From JAGNZR01 sp051648485 (GTDB lineage Bacteria > Fusobacteriota > Fusobacteriia > Fusobacteriales > Fusobacteriaceae): a stretch of 7,908 nt of DNA. How positions within the stretch are numbered: the stretch's first letter is position 1; each line of letters opens with the position of its first letter. Below the pieces are notes generated by a model. The model was given only the letters and a program-made list of their open reading frames with translations, was not told the origin of the DNA and made no database searches. The translations under genes were made by a program, and so were the position numbers. The stretch covers positions 1-7,908 of the forward strand of contig JBOFFH010000007.1 of assembly GCA_051648485.1 (NCBI GenBank), in the 5' to 3' direction. Shown in pieces: positions 1-6,278 of the stretch.

Positions 1-433
1 GTCCATTTGAAGTTAAATTTTGGATAAACCCTTGAAAACGGTCACAAGCAGTGGCAAACTTTGCTTCATGAGTTACTTCGTTTTCGAAATCAAACCAAAG
101 GTCTAGCAACTCTTTCCCCAACTCTTCAGGTAGAAATCCGAATATTTTAAGAGCTGCATTTTTTTCATCTTGAAACTTATTTGGATTATTAGGACCAAAA
201 GCAGGAGTATCTCCAGCATAAATCTCAACTAAATCGTGAATTAATACCATTTTTAAAACTTTTTCCATATTCACAGGCTCAAGATAATATTTTTCTAAAG
301 TCATAGCGGTCATAGCCATATGCCAAGAGTGCTCAGCATCATTTTCACGACGTTCTCCACCTAAAATTAAAGTTTGTCTTAAAATACCCTTTATTTTATC
401 TATTTCTATTAAAAATTCTAATTCTTTATTCAT
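1..433 (-). CDS. HD-domain hydrolase, HDDC2/YfbR-like (C-terminus cut by window edge)
   Basis: My translation from the ATG at 433-431 stays open to the left edge, giving 144 codons with no stop. Family members are usually about 190-200 residues, so the C-terminal quarter lies outside the window. The HD metal-site residues are visible: His35 in AEHSW, His66-Asp67 in LIHDLVEIYAGD, Glu70, Asp75, and a late Asp131 in TACDRF. The stretch LPEELGKELLDLWFDFE around 101-117, followed by EAKF, resembles human HDDC2. Known relatives are metal-dependent phosphohydrolases; E. coli YfbR is a 5'-deoxynucleotidase acting on dNMPs. A cytosolic nucleotide-salvage role is therefore likely but inferred. The start is supported by a G6 Shine-Dalgarno tract six bases upstream. 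The gene is divergent from the pseudouridine synthase. Family is confident; exact substrate is not. Confidence 0.88.
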   Translation of the reverse strand, partial: MNKELEFLIEIDKIKGILRQTLILGGERRENDAEHSWHMAMTAMTLEKYYLEPVNMEKVLKMVLIHDLVEIYAGDTPAFGPNNPNKFQDEKNAALKIFGFLPEELGKELLDLWFDFENEVTHEAKFATACDRFQGFIQNLTSNG

Positions 434-437
434 AATT

Positions 438-443
438 CCCCCC
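438..443 (-). promoter_or_regulatory. G6 ribosome binding site of the HD-hydrolase gene
   Basis: Read on the minus strand, the bases before the ATG at 433 are GGGGGG followed by AATT. This is an uninterrupted G tract in place of the usual AGGAGG, and it can still pair with the 16S anti-SD partly through G-U pairs. It fixes the start of this gene. Confidence 0.65.
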
Positions 444-466
444 ATTTTTTTTGATAAATAAATCTA

Positions 467-475
467 ATTATATCA
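467..475 (-). promoter_or_regulatory. Extended -10 promoter for the HD-hydrolase gene
   Basis: The minus strand reads TGATATAAT, a perfect TATAAT hexamer (472-467) preceded by a TGN extension. Transcription would start near 460, giving a leader of about 27 bases. There is no good TTGACA-like -35 at 16-18 bases (the sequence there is TTTTAT), which fits dependence on the extended -10. Prediction from sequence only. Confidence 0.6.
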
Positions 476-508
476 CTTTTTTTTTCAGTATAAAAGTTTT
501 ATTTTTTA

Positions 509-517
509 TGGTATAAT
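509..517 (+). promoter_or_regulatory. Extended -10 promoter for the RsuA-type gene
   Basis: The plus strand reads TGGTATAAT, a perfect TATAAT (512-517) with a TGN extension. The expected start is near 524, which gives a leader of roughly 27 bases before the ATG at 551. The region 17 bases upstream (489-494) is TATAAA, not a recognisable -35, so the extended element probably carries the promoter. It lies 40 bases from the opposing -10. Confidence 0.65.
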
Positions 518-550
518 GTTGAAATTAAAGAACGAACAAGAAGGAGAAAA

Positions 551-1234
551 ATGAGATTAGAAAAATATCTAGTTAACTGTGGAATAGCCAGTAGAAAAGC
601 TATAAAAAAACTTATTGCTAATGGTGAAATAGAGATAAATGGAAAAGTTGAAGTTAATGATGCCACTGATGTTTATGAAGAAGATGTTATCACTTACAAA
701 GGAGAGCTAGTTAAAGATAAAGTTCTGAGATACTATCTTTTAAATAAACCTGCAGGTTATATAACAGCTATGAGCAATCCTGTAAACAGCAGACCTATAG
801 TTCTTGATGTTTTACCCCAATCAATTGACTGGACAGGTGTTGCCCCTGTAGGAAGATTGGACTGTGATACTGAGGGGCTTCTTATTTTTACAAATGATGG
901 AGACTTAAATTATGAGCTCACTTATCCTGAAAAAATAGTCGACAAAGAATACTACGTAGAATTAGATCGTGAAATAAGTGATGAAGCTATTAAAAAATTA
1001 GAAAATGATATAGAGATTGACGGTTACAAATGCAAACCGGCCAAAGCTGAAAGAGTCAATGAAAAAGCTATTTTACTCACAATTGTAGAAGGTCGTTATC
1101 ATCAGGTTAAAAAAATGATAAAAGCAGTAGGAAATCGTGTAACATATTTAAAAAGAGTAAGATTTAGTAAGTTACATTTAGGAAATCTTAATATCGGGGA
1201 ACTAATAGAAATAAAAAAAGAGGATATAATTTAA
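551..1234 (+). CDS. rsuA: RsuA-family 16S/23S rRNA pseudouridine synthase
   Basis: The product has 227 residues, close to E. coli RsuA (231) and shorter than RluB or RluF. An N-terminal S4 RNA-binding domain (about 1-60, opening RLEKYLVNCGIASRKAIKKL) is followed by the catalytic domain. That domain contains LLNKPAGY (63-70), the active-site motif GRLDCDTEGLLIFTNDG (101-117) with catalytic Asp104, and EGRYHQVKKMIKAVGN (180-195), which is very like RsuA. The family isomerises a specific uridine to pseudouridine; for E. coli RsuA this is U516 of 16S rRNA. The size and the EGRYHQVK block favour RsuA over RluB/E/F, but the target site cannot be proved from sequence. AAGGAG at 541-546 gives a textbook ribosome site four bases before the ATG. 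The gene is monocistronic, with its own extended -10 promoter, and ends inside a bidirectional terminator. Confidence 0.9.
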   Translation: MRLEKYLVNCGIASRKAIKKLIANGEIEINGKVEVNDATDVYEEDVITYKGELVKDKVLRYYLLNKPAGYITAMSNPVNSRPIVLDVLPQSIDWTGVAPVGRLDCDTEGLLIFTNDGDLNYELTYPEKIVDKEYYVELDREISDEAIKKLENDIEIDGYKCKPAKAERVNEKAILLTIVEGRYHQVKKMIKAVGNRVTYLKRVRFSKLHLGNLNIGELIEIKKEDII

Positions 1235-1251
1235 TTATATCCTCTTTTTTT
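1213..1251. terminator. Bidirectional intrinsic terminator between convergent genes
   Basis: GAGGATATAAT (1220-1230) pairs perfectly with ATTATATCCTC (1234-1244) around a three-base loop TTA. Seven A (1213-1219) precede the stem and seven T (1245-1251) follow it, so each strand has a hairpin plus a U tract. The stem contains the last codons and stop of the pseudouridine synthase (TAA at 1232-1234). Its T tract reaches the stop of the opposite gene (1252-1250). It should end transcripts arriving from both sides. Confidence 0.9.
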
Positions 1252-2593
1252 ATTTAGAAAAAGCTGAAATCATTGGGTTTTTCATTAAGTTGTCTATATA
1301 AGCTTTTTTACCTAATTTTCTTAATGTATATCCATAAGTTGGATAAGCTTGTATTGAATCACTTATTTTATAAAAAGGTATATTTTCACTTTTCATCAGT
1401 TGTAGCATTGATATTATCTCACCAGAACGATTTCCTATACAGCTACTTCCCAAAATTTGAAAATTTTTATCAACTATCACTTTTAAATAAAATCCTGATT
1501 CACCAGTTAAAATTGATCTATCATTTTCTGAAGCATCCATTTTATAAACTCTTATTTCCCCTGTATTCATAATAGCTTCTGTTTCTGAAATTCCCATTTT
1601 TGAGAATTCAGGATCTGTAAATATTGTCCAAGGAATAGAATCATAAGATATAGATTTTTTTATTAAAGGAAACAATATATTTCTTACTATTATTTCACCT
1701 TGGTATCCTGCCATATGTGAAAATCTATAAGGACCTACAACATCTCCTGCCGCATATATATGCTTGTTAGTGGTTCTCATGTATTTATCTACTTCTATTC
1801 CTTTTTTGTCATAGGCAACTCCTGCCATTTCTAAATTTAAACCCTCAGTGTTGGGAACTCTTCCAGTTGAAATAAAAAGTTTTTCTGCGGTTATTCCTTC
1901 AAGAGTTTTATCACTTTTTACGGTTACACCTTCTTCTGATTTTAAAACTTCAAATTTTTTAGCATTTAAAATTAGCTTTATCCCTTCTGATTTTAATTTT
2001 TCTTGATAATATTCACCTATTTCAGGATCTTCTTTTGGAAAAAGAGTTTCTCCTATTTCAAATATTGTTACATCTACTCCTATTTTTTTTAATGGAAATG
2101 CAAGTTCTAAAGAAATTACTCCTCCACCTATAAAAATTATAGATTTACTGAAGTTTTTTTGTTCAAAAAAACTTTCATTTGTCAAATAGTTAACCTTGTC
2201 CAATCCTGGAATTTTAGGTATATTAGGAGAACTTCCTGTAGCTATAACTATTTGTTCACCTTCATACTCTTTTCCATTTACAGTTACTTTATTTATATCT
2301 GTAAATTCTCCAACTCCTTCTATAACATCTATTCCCATTTTTTTTAAGGTTTCATTGTCTTCGTGTGAATAGATCTGTCGCCTCACTCTATCAACCTCTT
2401 CTAAAACATCTCCTTTATACCCTTTATTCACGAGGGATATAAAGGTCTTAGAAGGAACACAGCCACTCCAAGTGCATTCTCCACCTGTTTTTTTATTTTC
2501 TATAATAGCAACTCTTTTTTTTCCAGATGTTGCACCTATTGCAACTGTAAGTCCTGCTGCTCCACCACCTATTACCAGCACATCATATTTCAT
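1250..2593 (-). CDS. FAD/NAD-dependent pyridine nucleotide-disulfide oxidoreductase, substrate unknown
   Basis: The product has 447 residues with the complete class-I flavin disulfide reductase layout. An FAD dinucleotide fold comes first (VIGGGAAGL, 7-15), followed by the redox disulfide motif GGECTWSGCVPSK with Cys40 and Cys45. The NAD(P) fold is FIGGGVISLELA (154-165), the second FAD motif is IYAAGDV (279-285), and a C-terminal dimerisation domain starts near 315. Glu179 at the end of the second NAD-fold strand suggests NADH preference. At the C-terminus the usual HxxHPTxxE block reads IQAYPTYGYTL (415-425), so the His-Glu base pair of lipoamide dehydrogenase and glutathione reductase is missing. 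MerA hallmarks (N-terminal HMA domain, C-terminal vicinal cysteines) are also absent. It probably transfers electrons from NADH to a thiol/disulfide or quinone-like acceptor in the cytosol; the substrate is not evident. AAGGAG at 2599-2604 supports the start. Confidence 0.85.
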   Translation of the reverse strand: MKYDVLVIGGGAAGLTVAIGATSGKKRVAIIENKKTGGECTWSGCVPSKTFISLVNKGYKGDVLEEVDRVRRQIYSHEDNETLKKMGIDVIEGVGEFTDINKVTVNGKEYEGEQIVIATGSSPNIPKIPGLDKVNYLTNESFFEQKNFSKSIIFIGGGVISLELAFPLKKIGVDVTIFEIGETLFPKEDPEIGEYYQEKLKSEGIKLILNAKKFEVLKSEEGVTVKSDKTLEGITAEKLFISTGRVPNTEGLNLEMAGVAYDKKGIEVDKYMRTTNKHIYAAGDVVGPYRFSHMAGYQGEIIVRNILFPLIKKSISYDSIPWTIFTDPEFSKMGISETEAIMNTGEIRVYKMDASENDRSILTGESGFYLKVIVDKNFQILGSSCIGNRSGEIISMLQLMKSENIPFYKISDSIQAYPTYGYTLRKLGKKAYIDNLMKNPMISAFSK

Positions 2594-2601
2594 AAATACT
2601 C

Positions 2602-2639
2602 CTTTTGAACTAATTCTATAAAATATTATACTTCAAAAG
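2602..2639. repeat. 8-bp inverted repeat flanking the -10 and reaching the ribosome site
   Basis: CTTTTGAA at 2602-2609 is the exact reverse complement of TTCAAAAG at 2632-2639, with 22 bases between the arms. The right-hand arm lies upstream of the putative -10, and the left-hand arm merges with the AAGGAG ribosome site. It could be an operator or a weak RNA hairpin in read-through transcripts, but an 8-bp AT-rich match may also be chance. Confidence 0.35.
2625..2630 (-). promoter_or_regulatory. Putative -10 element for the oxidoreductase gene
   Basis: The minus strand has a perfect TATAAT at 2630-2625, about 32 bases before the oxidoreductase start, within the 67-base gap after the substrate-binding protein gene. 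No TTGACA-like -35 is visible at the right distance, and there is no TGN extension, so the call rests on the hexamer and its position. In such AT-rich DNA it could be fortuitous. Confidence 0.4.
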
Positions 2640-2660
2640 ATTTTGTTATCCTCTTAGTTT

Positions 2661-4181
2661 TTACTCTTCTATATCTATGACTTCAAAAAGATTTCTTAAA
2701 GTACTTTTATTATATTTATAATTAATTACTCTTTTTCTAAGAGCTAAAGTATCATATCTGTGAGTTAAAGGAATAATTGGAAGATCTTTAGATAAAATAT
2801 TTTGAATTTCTCTATATTTTTGCATACGAATATTTTTATCCAAATTTTCATAAGCCAATGCTAATTTTTTATCTACTTCTTCATTTTTATAAAAACTTTT
2901 ATTTCCACCAGCACCTGTAGATCCTGAATAAACTAAACTTCTTAAAATCGTATCTGCATCAGGAGCCGATATAAACCAAGTAGAGATAAGGATATCATGC
3001 TCTCCTAAAGCTGTTCTTTGCAAAAAAGTTCCCCATTCCACAGATTGGATATTTGATTTTATTCCCACTTCAGCTAAATTCGCTTGAACAATTTGAGCAA
3101 TTTGAAGTCTTGTAGGATTATCACTCGTCCAAATAGATAAATTTATTGCACTTGTATCTATATTTTTTAAAAGTTCTCTACTCAATTCAGGATTGTAATT
3201 GCTTTTTAATTCGTTTTCTATACTTCCCCATATTTTTGGATTAACTATTGAATTTGCGACTTGTCCTCTTCCAAAATATAAAGAATCTACAATAGATTTT
3301 TTATTTATTGCACTTTCTATTGCCACTCTAAAGTTTTTATCTAAAAAAGCTTTTTTATTGAAATTTAGAGCCATGTAGTCTGTTGTTGCAGTAACTTTAG
3401 TTTCTAGCCTTATATCATTTTTATCTTTTATTTTTTCGACATCTAAAGGAGAGATGGCCTGTGCTATGTCACCTTCTCCTGTTTCAAGAGCTATTAACCT
3501 ATTTGGAGTTTCTGTAATCACCCAAAAAACTAAACTGTCTATTTTAGGTACCACTTTAAAATATTCTGGGTTTTTTAAAAGATAAAATTTTTCACCATCT
3601 TTCCATTTAACAAATATAAAAGGTCCTGTTCCCATAGGGTTTGTCCCTATTTTGTCTGGATTTTTTTCACTATACTCTTTATCCATTATTCCAGCCAGGG
3701 CTGAAGAAAAATTAGCCAAAAAAGGAGCTGAACTTTTTTTTAAATTTACTTTTACTTTATAAGTAGCTAATATTTCTACATTTTCAATGTTTTCAACCAT
3801 TGCACTACTTCCTGGTTGTTCTTTCATTCTATTTATACTAAAAGCTACATCTTCACCATCAAATTTGTTTCCATTATGAAATTTAACATCTTTTCTTAAA
3901 TTGAAAACTATCTCAGTAGGACTGATATATTCCCAACTTTCAGCCAATTCTGGAACCACATTTCCCTCGTCATCGATGTTTACAAGAGTATTGTATACAT
4001 GTTCTGTTATAAGTAGAGCTGGAAACTCATTATATTTATATGGATCCAAGCTTCTAGGTTTAGAACCTTGAATTACAGTTAAATTTTTAGACTTTTTATT
4101 TTCTGTTACCGATTCTTTCTTTTGGCTACATCCTATTAAAAATAGCATTAAAGTATAACCTATTAAAAATATCCTCTTCAT
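2661..4181 (-). CDS. ABC transporter substrate-binding lipoprotein, family 5 (peptide/DppA-OppA type)
   Basis: The product has 506 residues. The N-terminus is a lipoprotein signal peptide, MKRIFLIGYTLMLFLIGC, with lipobox LIGC and lipidated Cys18. The mature protein therefore sits tethered to a membrane facing the periplasm. The body has the family-5 solute-binding pattern: SLDPYKYNEFPALLITEHVYNTLV near 44-67, PELAESWE, FHNGNKFDGEDVAFSINR, the MGTGPF turn near 188, and SAPDADTILR near 408, where DppA/OppA proteins contact the peptide amino terminus. Relatives bind di- or oligopeptides, or sometimes glutathione, nickel chelates or sugars; the ligand cannot be read here. No permease or ATPase gene lies in the window, so it is an orphan binding protein at this locus. 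It follows nfo by 29 bases and probably shares its transcript. The start is supported by a G7 tract two bases upstream. Confidence 0.9.
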   Translation of the reverse strand: MKRIFLIGYTLMLFLIGCSQKKESVTENKKSKNLTVIQGSKPRSLDPYKYNEFPALLITEHVYNTLVNIDDEGNVVPELAESWEYISPTEIVFNLRKDVKFHNGNKFDGEDVAFSINRMKEQPGSSAMVENIENVEILATYKVKVNLKKSSAPFLANFSSALAGIMDKEYSEKNPDKIGTNPMGTGPFIFVKWKDGEKFYLLKNPEYFKVVPKIDSLVFWVITETPNRLIALETGEGDIAQAISPLDVEKIKDKNDIRLETKVTATTDYMALNFNKKAFLDKNFRVAIESAINKKSIVDSLYFGRGQVANSIVNPKIWGSIENELKSNYNPELSRELLKNIDTSAINLSIWTSDNPTRLQIAQIVQANLAEVGIKSNIQSVEWGTFLQRTALGEHDILISTWFISAPDADTILRSLVYSGSTGAGGNKSFYKNEEVDKKLALAYENLDKNIRMQKYREIQNILSKDLPIIPLTHRYDTLALRKRVINYKYNKSTLRNLFEVIDIEE

Positions 4182-4183
4182 TT

Positions 4184-4190
4184 CCCCCCC
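4184..4190 (-). promoter_or_regulatory. G7 ribosome binding site of the substrate-binding protein gene
   Basis: On the minus strand seven consecutive G precede AA and the ATG at 4181-4179. Using the first five G as the Shine-Dalgarno core gives a spacing of about four bases, which is short but workable. No other purine-rich site is nearby, so this decides the start. A homopolymer tract here would change spacing if its length varied. Confidence 0.6.
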
Positions 4191-4210
4191 GATTTTAATA
4201 TAATTACGAA

Positions 4211-5065
4211 TTAATTTTCTATTAAGCTATATAGTAATATTATCTCTTCTCTCCAAATTGTTTCATCTATAGTCTCTAAAACTATAGGAATATTATCAAA
4301 ACGACTATCATTCATGAATCTTTTAAAAAAGTCCATTCCTAAGACTCCTTTTCCAATGCTGTCATGACGATCTTTTTTACTTCCAGTATCAAATTTAGAA
4401 TCATTCAAATGTACTCCAAAAAGGTATTTAAATCCTATATACTTTTCAAATTCATCCATAGTTTTATTATATCCTGTTGTATCTTTAAGTTCATAACCCG
4501 AAGCTAAAGTATGACAAGTATCTATACATACTCCTATTCTATTTTTATCAACTATTTTATCTATTATCATCCCCAATTGCTGAAAAGTATAACCTAAATT
4601 TGAACCTTGTCCTGCTGTGTTTTCAAGAACTATTCTCACATTTTTCGTTTTAGCTATCGCCACATTCAAACAATCTGCTATAAGACCTATAGATTCTTCC
4701 TCACTGATCTCATTCAGATGACTTCCAGGGTGTGCATTCAAATATATTAAACCCAATGCATCTGTCCTCTCTATTTCGTCTATAAAGGCGTCTAAAGACT
4801 TCTGTCTTTTTTCATCATCTCTATTCCCTAAATTGATCAAATAACCATCGTGAGGTAGCACATGCTCTGGAGTATATCCATACTCTTTCATATTTTTTTT
4901 GAAAAGCTCAATCTCTTCAACTGTGTAAGGTTTACTGTCCCAACGACGTTGATTTTTTAAAAACATTCCAAAAGCTTTAGCTTCTAAATTAGCTGCATTT
5001 TTAGGACCATTTGAAACCCCACCCGTCACACTTACATGTGCTCCTATAAATTTATTTATTTTCAT
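4211..5065 (-). CDS. nfo: Endonuclease IV (apurinic/apyrimidinic endonuclease)
   Basis: The product has 284 residues, the usual length for the family (E. coli Nfo 285), and is a complete AP-endonuclease-2 TIM barrel. All nine metal ligands known from E. coli Nfo are present at a constant offset of +3: His72, His112 (NAHPGS), Glu148 (LENTAGQG), Asp182 and His185 (CIDTCH), His219 (HLNDSK), Asp232 and His234 (DRHDSIGKG), and Glu264 (LETI). The enzyme cuts DNA 5' to abasic sites and removes 3' blocking groups in base-excision repair, using three zinc ions. The start overlaps the stop of the upstream transporter gene as ATGA. Its ribosome site GAGGAG (5071-5076) lies inside that gene's last codons, so translational coupling is likely. 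Identification is secure. Confidence 0.97.
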   Translation of the reverse strand: MKINKFIGAHVSVTGGVSNGPKNAANLEAKAFGMFLKNQRRWDSKPYTVEEIELFKKNMKEYGYTPEHVLPHDGYLINLGNRDDEKRQKSLDAFIDEIERTDALGLIYLNAHPGSHLNEISEEESIGLIADCLNVAIAKTKNVRIVLENTAGQGSNLGYTFQQLGMIIDKIVDKNRIGVCIDTCHTLASGYELKDTTGYNKTMDEFEKYIGFKYLFGVHLNDSKFDTGSKKDRHDSIGKGVLGMDFFKRFMNDSRFDNIPIVLETIDETIWREEIILLYSLIEN

Positions 5066-5946
5066 ATTTTCTCCTCACTAGTTTTTATTTCTGAAATAAT
5101 AATAGAAATGAATATCATCATTCCTCCTATTATCAGCTTGGAATCTATTACGTCTCCTAGTATTAATATCGAAAAGAATCCACCGAAAAGCATTTCTGTC
5201 GAAAGTATTAAAGCCACTTTAGAAGGATTTACATATTTTTGCACCATAGTTTGAATTAAATAACAAATTAAAGTATTCAACATAATTATATAACTCATAA
5301 CACCTATTTGAACTTCAGAGAAATTTATTATGGTAGAGATAGAACTTTTTTCAAAAACAATGTTAAAAAGTATTCCTAAAATTCCTGCACTTAACATTTG
5401 AAAACAATTTATCACCATAGGATTATTTTTTTTAATTTTAAAACCTACTGTAACCATATGAACACCAAATAAAAAAGCACAAATTAAACTTAAAAAATCT
5501 CCGTAATTAAAACTAAAATCTTTTTCCAAAGAAAGAACCGCTATTCCTGCAAAACATAAAAAAGAAGTTATAAACACCACTTTTTTAGGTAATTTTTTTA
5601 TCACTATTCCATAAATAAAAGGAACCATTACCACATTAGTTCCTGTAATAAAAGCATTTTTAGATGCTGTGGTATATTGAAGCCCTACTGTTTGAAAAGC
5701 AAAGGCTGAAAACAATAAAATCCCTGCAATTAATCCAACCACTATCTCTTCTTTTTCTATTTTTATTTTCATTACTTTTAGTATACTGTACATTATAATA
5801 AAAGCTCCAAAAAATCTTATTCCTATCATAGCATAAGGTTCTATACCGCTGTCTAAAATTATTTTTGTCGCTGCAAATCCACTTCCCCATATAACTGCCA
5901 CTATAAAAAGTGCCACTGTCATAAAAAGCCCTTTTCTCTTTTCCAT
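5062..5946 (-). CDS. EamA/DMT-family inner-membrane transporter
   Basis: The product has 294 residues and about ten hydrophobic segments, roughly at 9-27, 37-57, 68-88, 95-115, 121-139, 149-168, 178-198, 213-235, 243-263 and 270-287. They form two tandem EamA repeats of five segments each. Typical family signatures are IWGSGFAATK (19-28) near the N-terminus and the stretch around 86-110 with GLQYTTASKNAFITGTNVVMVPF, the usual end of the first repeat. Members export or exchange small metabolites such as amino acids, purines or sugar derivatives, and substrates are rarely predictable from sequence. A GGAGGG ribosome site (5950-5955) supports the ATG at 5946. The gene follows the small lipoprotein gene by 31 bases with no visible terminator, and its stop overlaps the nfo start. 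Confidence 0.9.
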   Translation of the reverse strand: MEKRKGLFMTVALFIVAVIWGSGFAATKIILDSGIEPYAMIGIRFFGAFIIMYSILKVMKIKIEKEEIVVGLIAGILLFSAFAFQTVGLQYTTASKNAFITGTNVVMVPFIYGIVIKKLPKKVVFITSFLCFAGIAVLSLEKDFSFNYGDFLSLICAFLFGVHMVTVGFKIKKNNPMVINCFQMLSAGILGILFNIVFEKSSISTIINFSEVQIGVMSYIIMLNTLICYLIQTMVQKYVNPSKVALILSTEMLFGGFFSILILGDVIDSKLIIGGMMIFISIIISEIKTSEEKI

Positions 5947-5977
5947 AAACCCTCCATTCTGAATTCCTAAAAATATT

Positions 5978-6277
5978 TTAATCTTTTAAATCTTCTAAAA
6001 TATCTATTCTTTTCAGAACTTTATTTTTCAAATCATCTAGCTTTTTAGAATAAGATTTTTTAATTCCTTTATTCAAAACTTCTAAAAGTTTACTGTATTT
6101 TTTTTCTAAAGAGTTTATCTCTTTAGGTTTTATTTCATCCTCAAAAAGCTCACTGTATTTTTTTTCCAATTTTCCATATTCCTGTTGAGCTTGTGGATAA
6201 TTTCCTGGAGTTATAGAGCTACATCCAGATAAAATTATTCCCATTAAAATGGCTAGATACAAAACTTTTTTTTTCAT
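5978..6277 (-). CDS. Small repeat-containing lipoprotein of unknown function
   Basis: I start this at the ATG at 6277, giving 99 residues. GGGGAG (6285-6290) lies seven bases upstream, and the signal peptide then begins properly at MKKKVLYLAILMGIILSGC, with lipobox LSGC and Cys19. A longer reading from a TTG at 6292 would swallow the ribosome site and is rejected. The mature part is about 80 residues, very rich in Lys, Glu and Leu, and predicted to be helical or coiled-coil. It contains a 20-residue-spaced duplication, LEKKYSELFE (37-46) and LEKKYSKLLE (57-66). I do not recognise a family. The start is one base after the coaBC stop, so its ribosome site lies within coaBC and translation is probably coupled. 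It is likely a periplasm-facing membrane-anchored protein; any link to CoA synthesis is unproven. Confidence 0.82.
   Translation of the reverse strand: MKKKVLYLAILMGIILSGCSSITPGNYPQAQQEYGKLEKKYSELFEDEIKPKEINSLEKKYSKLLEVLNKGIKKSYSKKLDDLKNKVLKRIDILEDLKD
6092..6166. repeat. 15-base direct repeat, 60-base period, in the lipoprotein gene
   Basis: ACTGTATTTTTTTTC occurs at 6092-6106 and again exactly at 6152-6166 (plus-strand reading). The 60-base spacing equals 20 codons, and both copies encode EKKYS in the lipoprotein. Neighbouring bases differ, so this looks like an old internal duplication or selection for a helical repeat and not a recent copy. Confidence 0.7.
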
Positions 6278-6278
6278 T

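Noticed and set aside
1273..1572. Open frame of 99 codons on the plus strand inside the oxidoreductase gene
   Set aside because: It is antisense to a well-conserved flavoprotein, has a Phe/Leu/Tyr-rich composition typical of reversed AT-rich coding DNA, and lacks a ribosome site.
2159..2347. Open frame of 62 codons on the plus strand inside the oxidoreductase gene
   Set aside because: It is the antisense shadow of a conserved gene, with low-complexity Phe/Ile/Tyr/Ser content and no supporting signals.
1250..2593. Mercuric reductase or dihydrolipoamide dehydrogenase
   Set aside because: There is no HMA domain, no C-terminal vicinal cysteine pair and no His-Glu dyad, and neither mer genes nor lipoyl-enzyme genes are nearby.
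4197..4202. TATATT as a -10 for the substrate-binding protein gene
   Set aside because: A start from it would fall on the G7 ribosome site and leave no leader. AT-rich DNA gives many such matches, and operon transcription explains the gene better.
5036..5254. Open frame of 72 codons on the plus strand over the nfo/transporter junction
   Set aside because: It is antisense to two solid genes, and its Ile/Ser-rich product shows no recognisable domain.
5660..5890. Open frame of 76 codons on the minus strand inside the transporter gene
   Set aside because: It lies in another frame of the EamA gene, which has clear membrane segments and family motifs in the correct frame.
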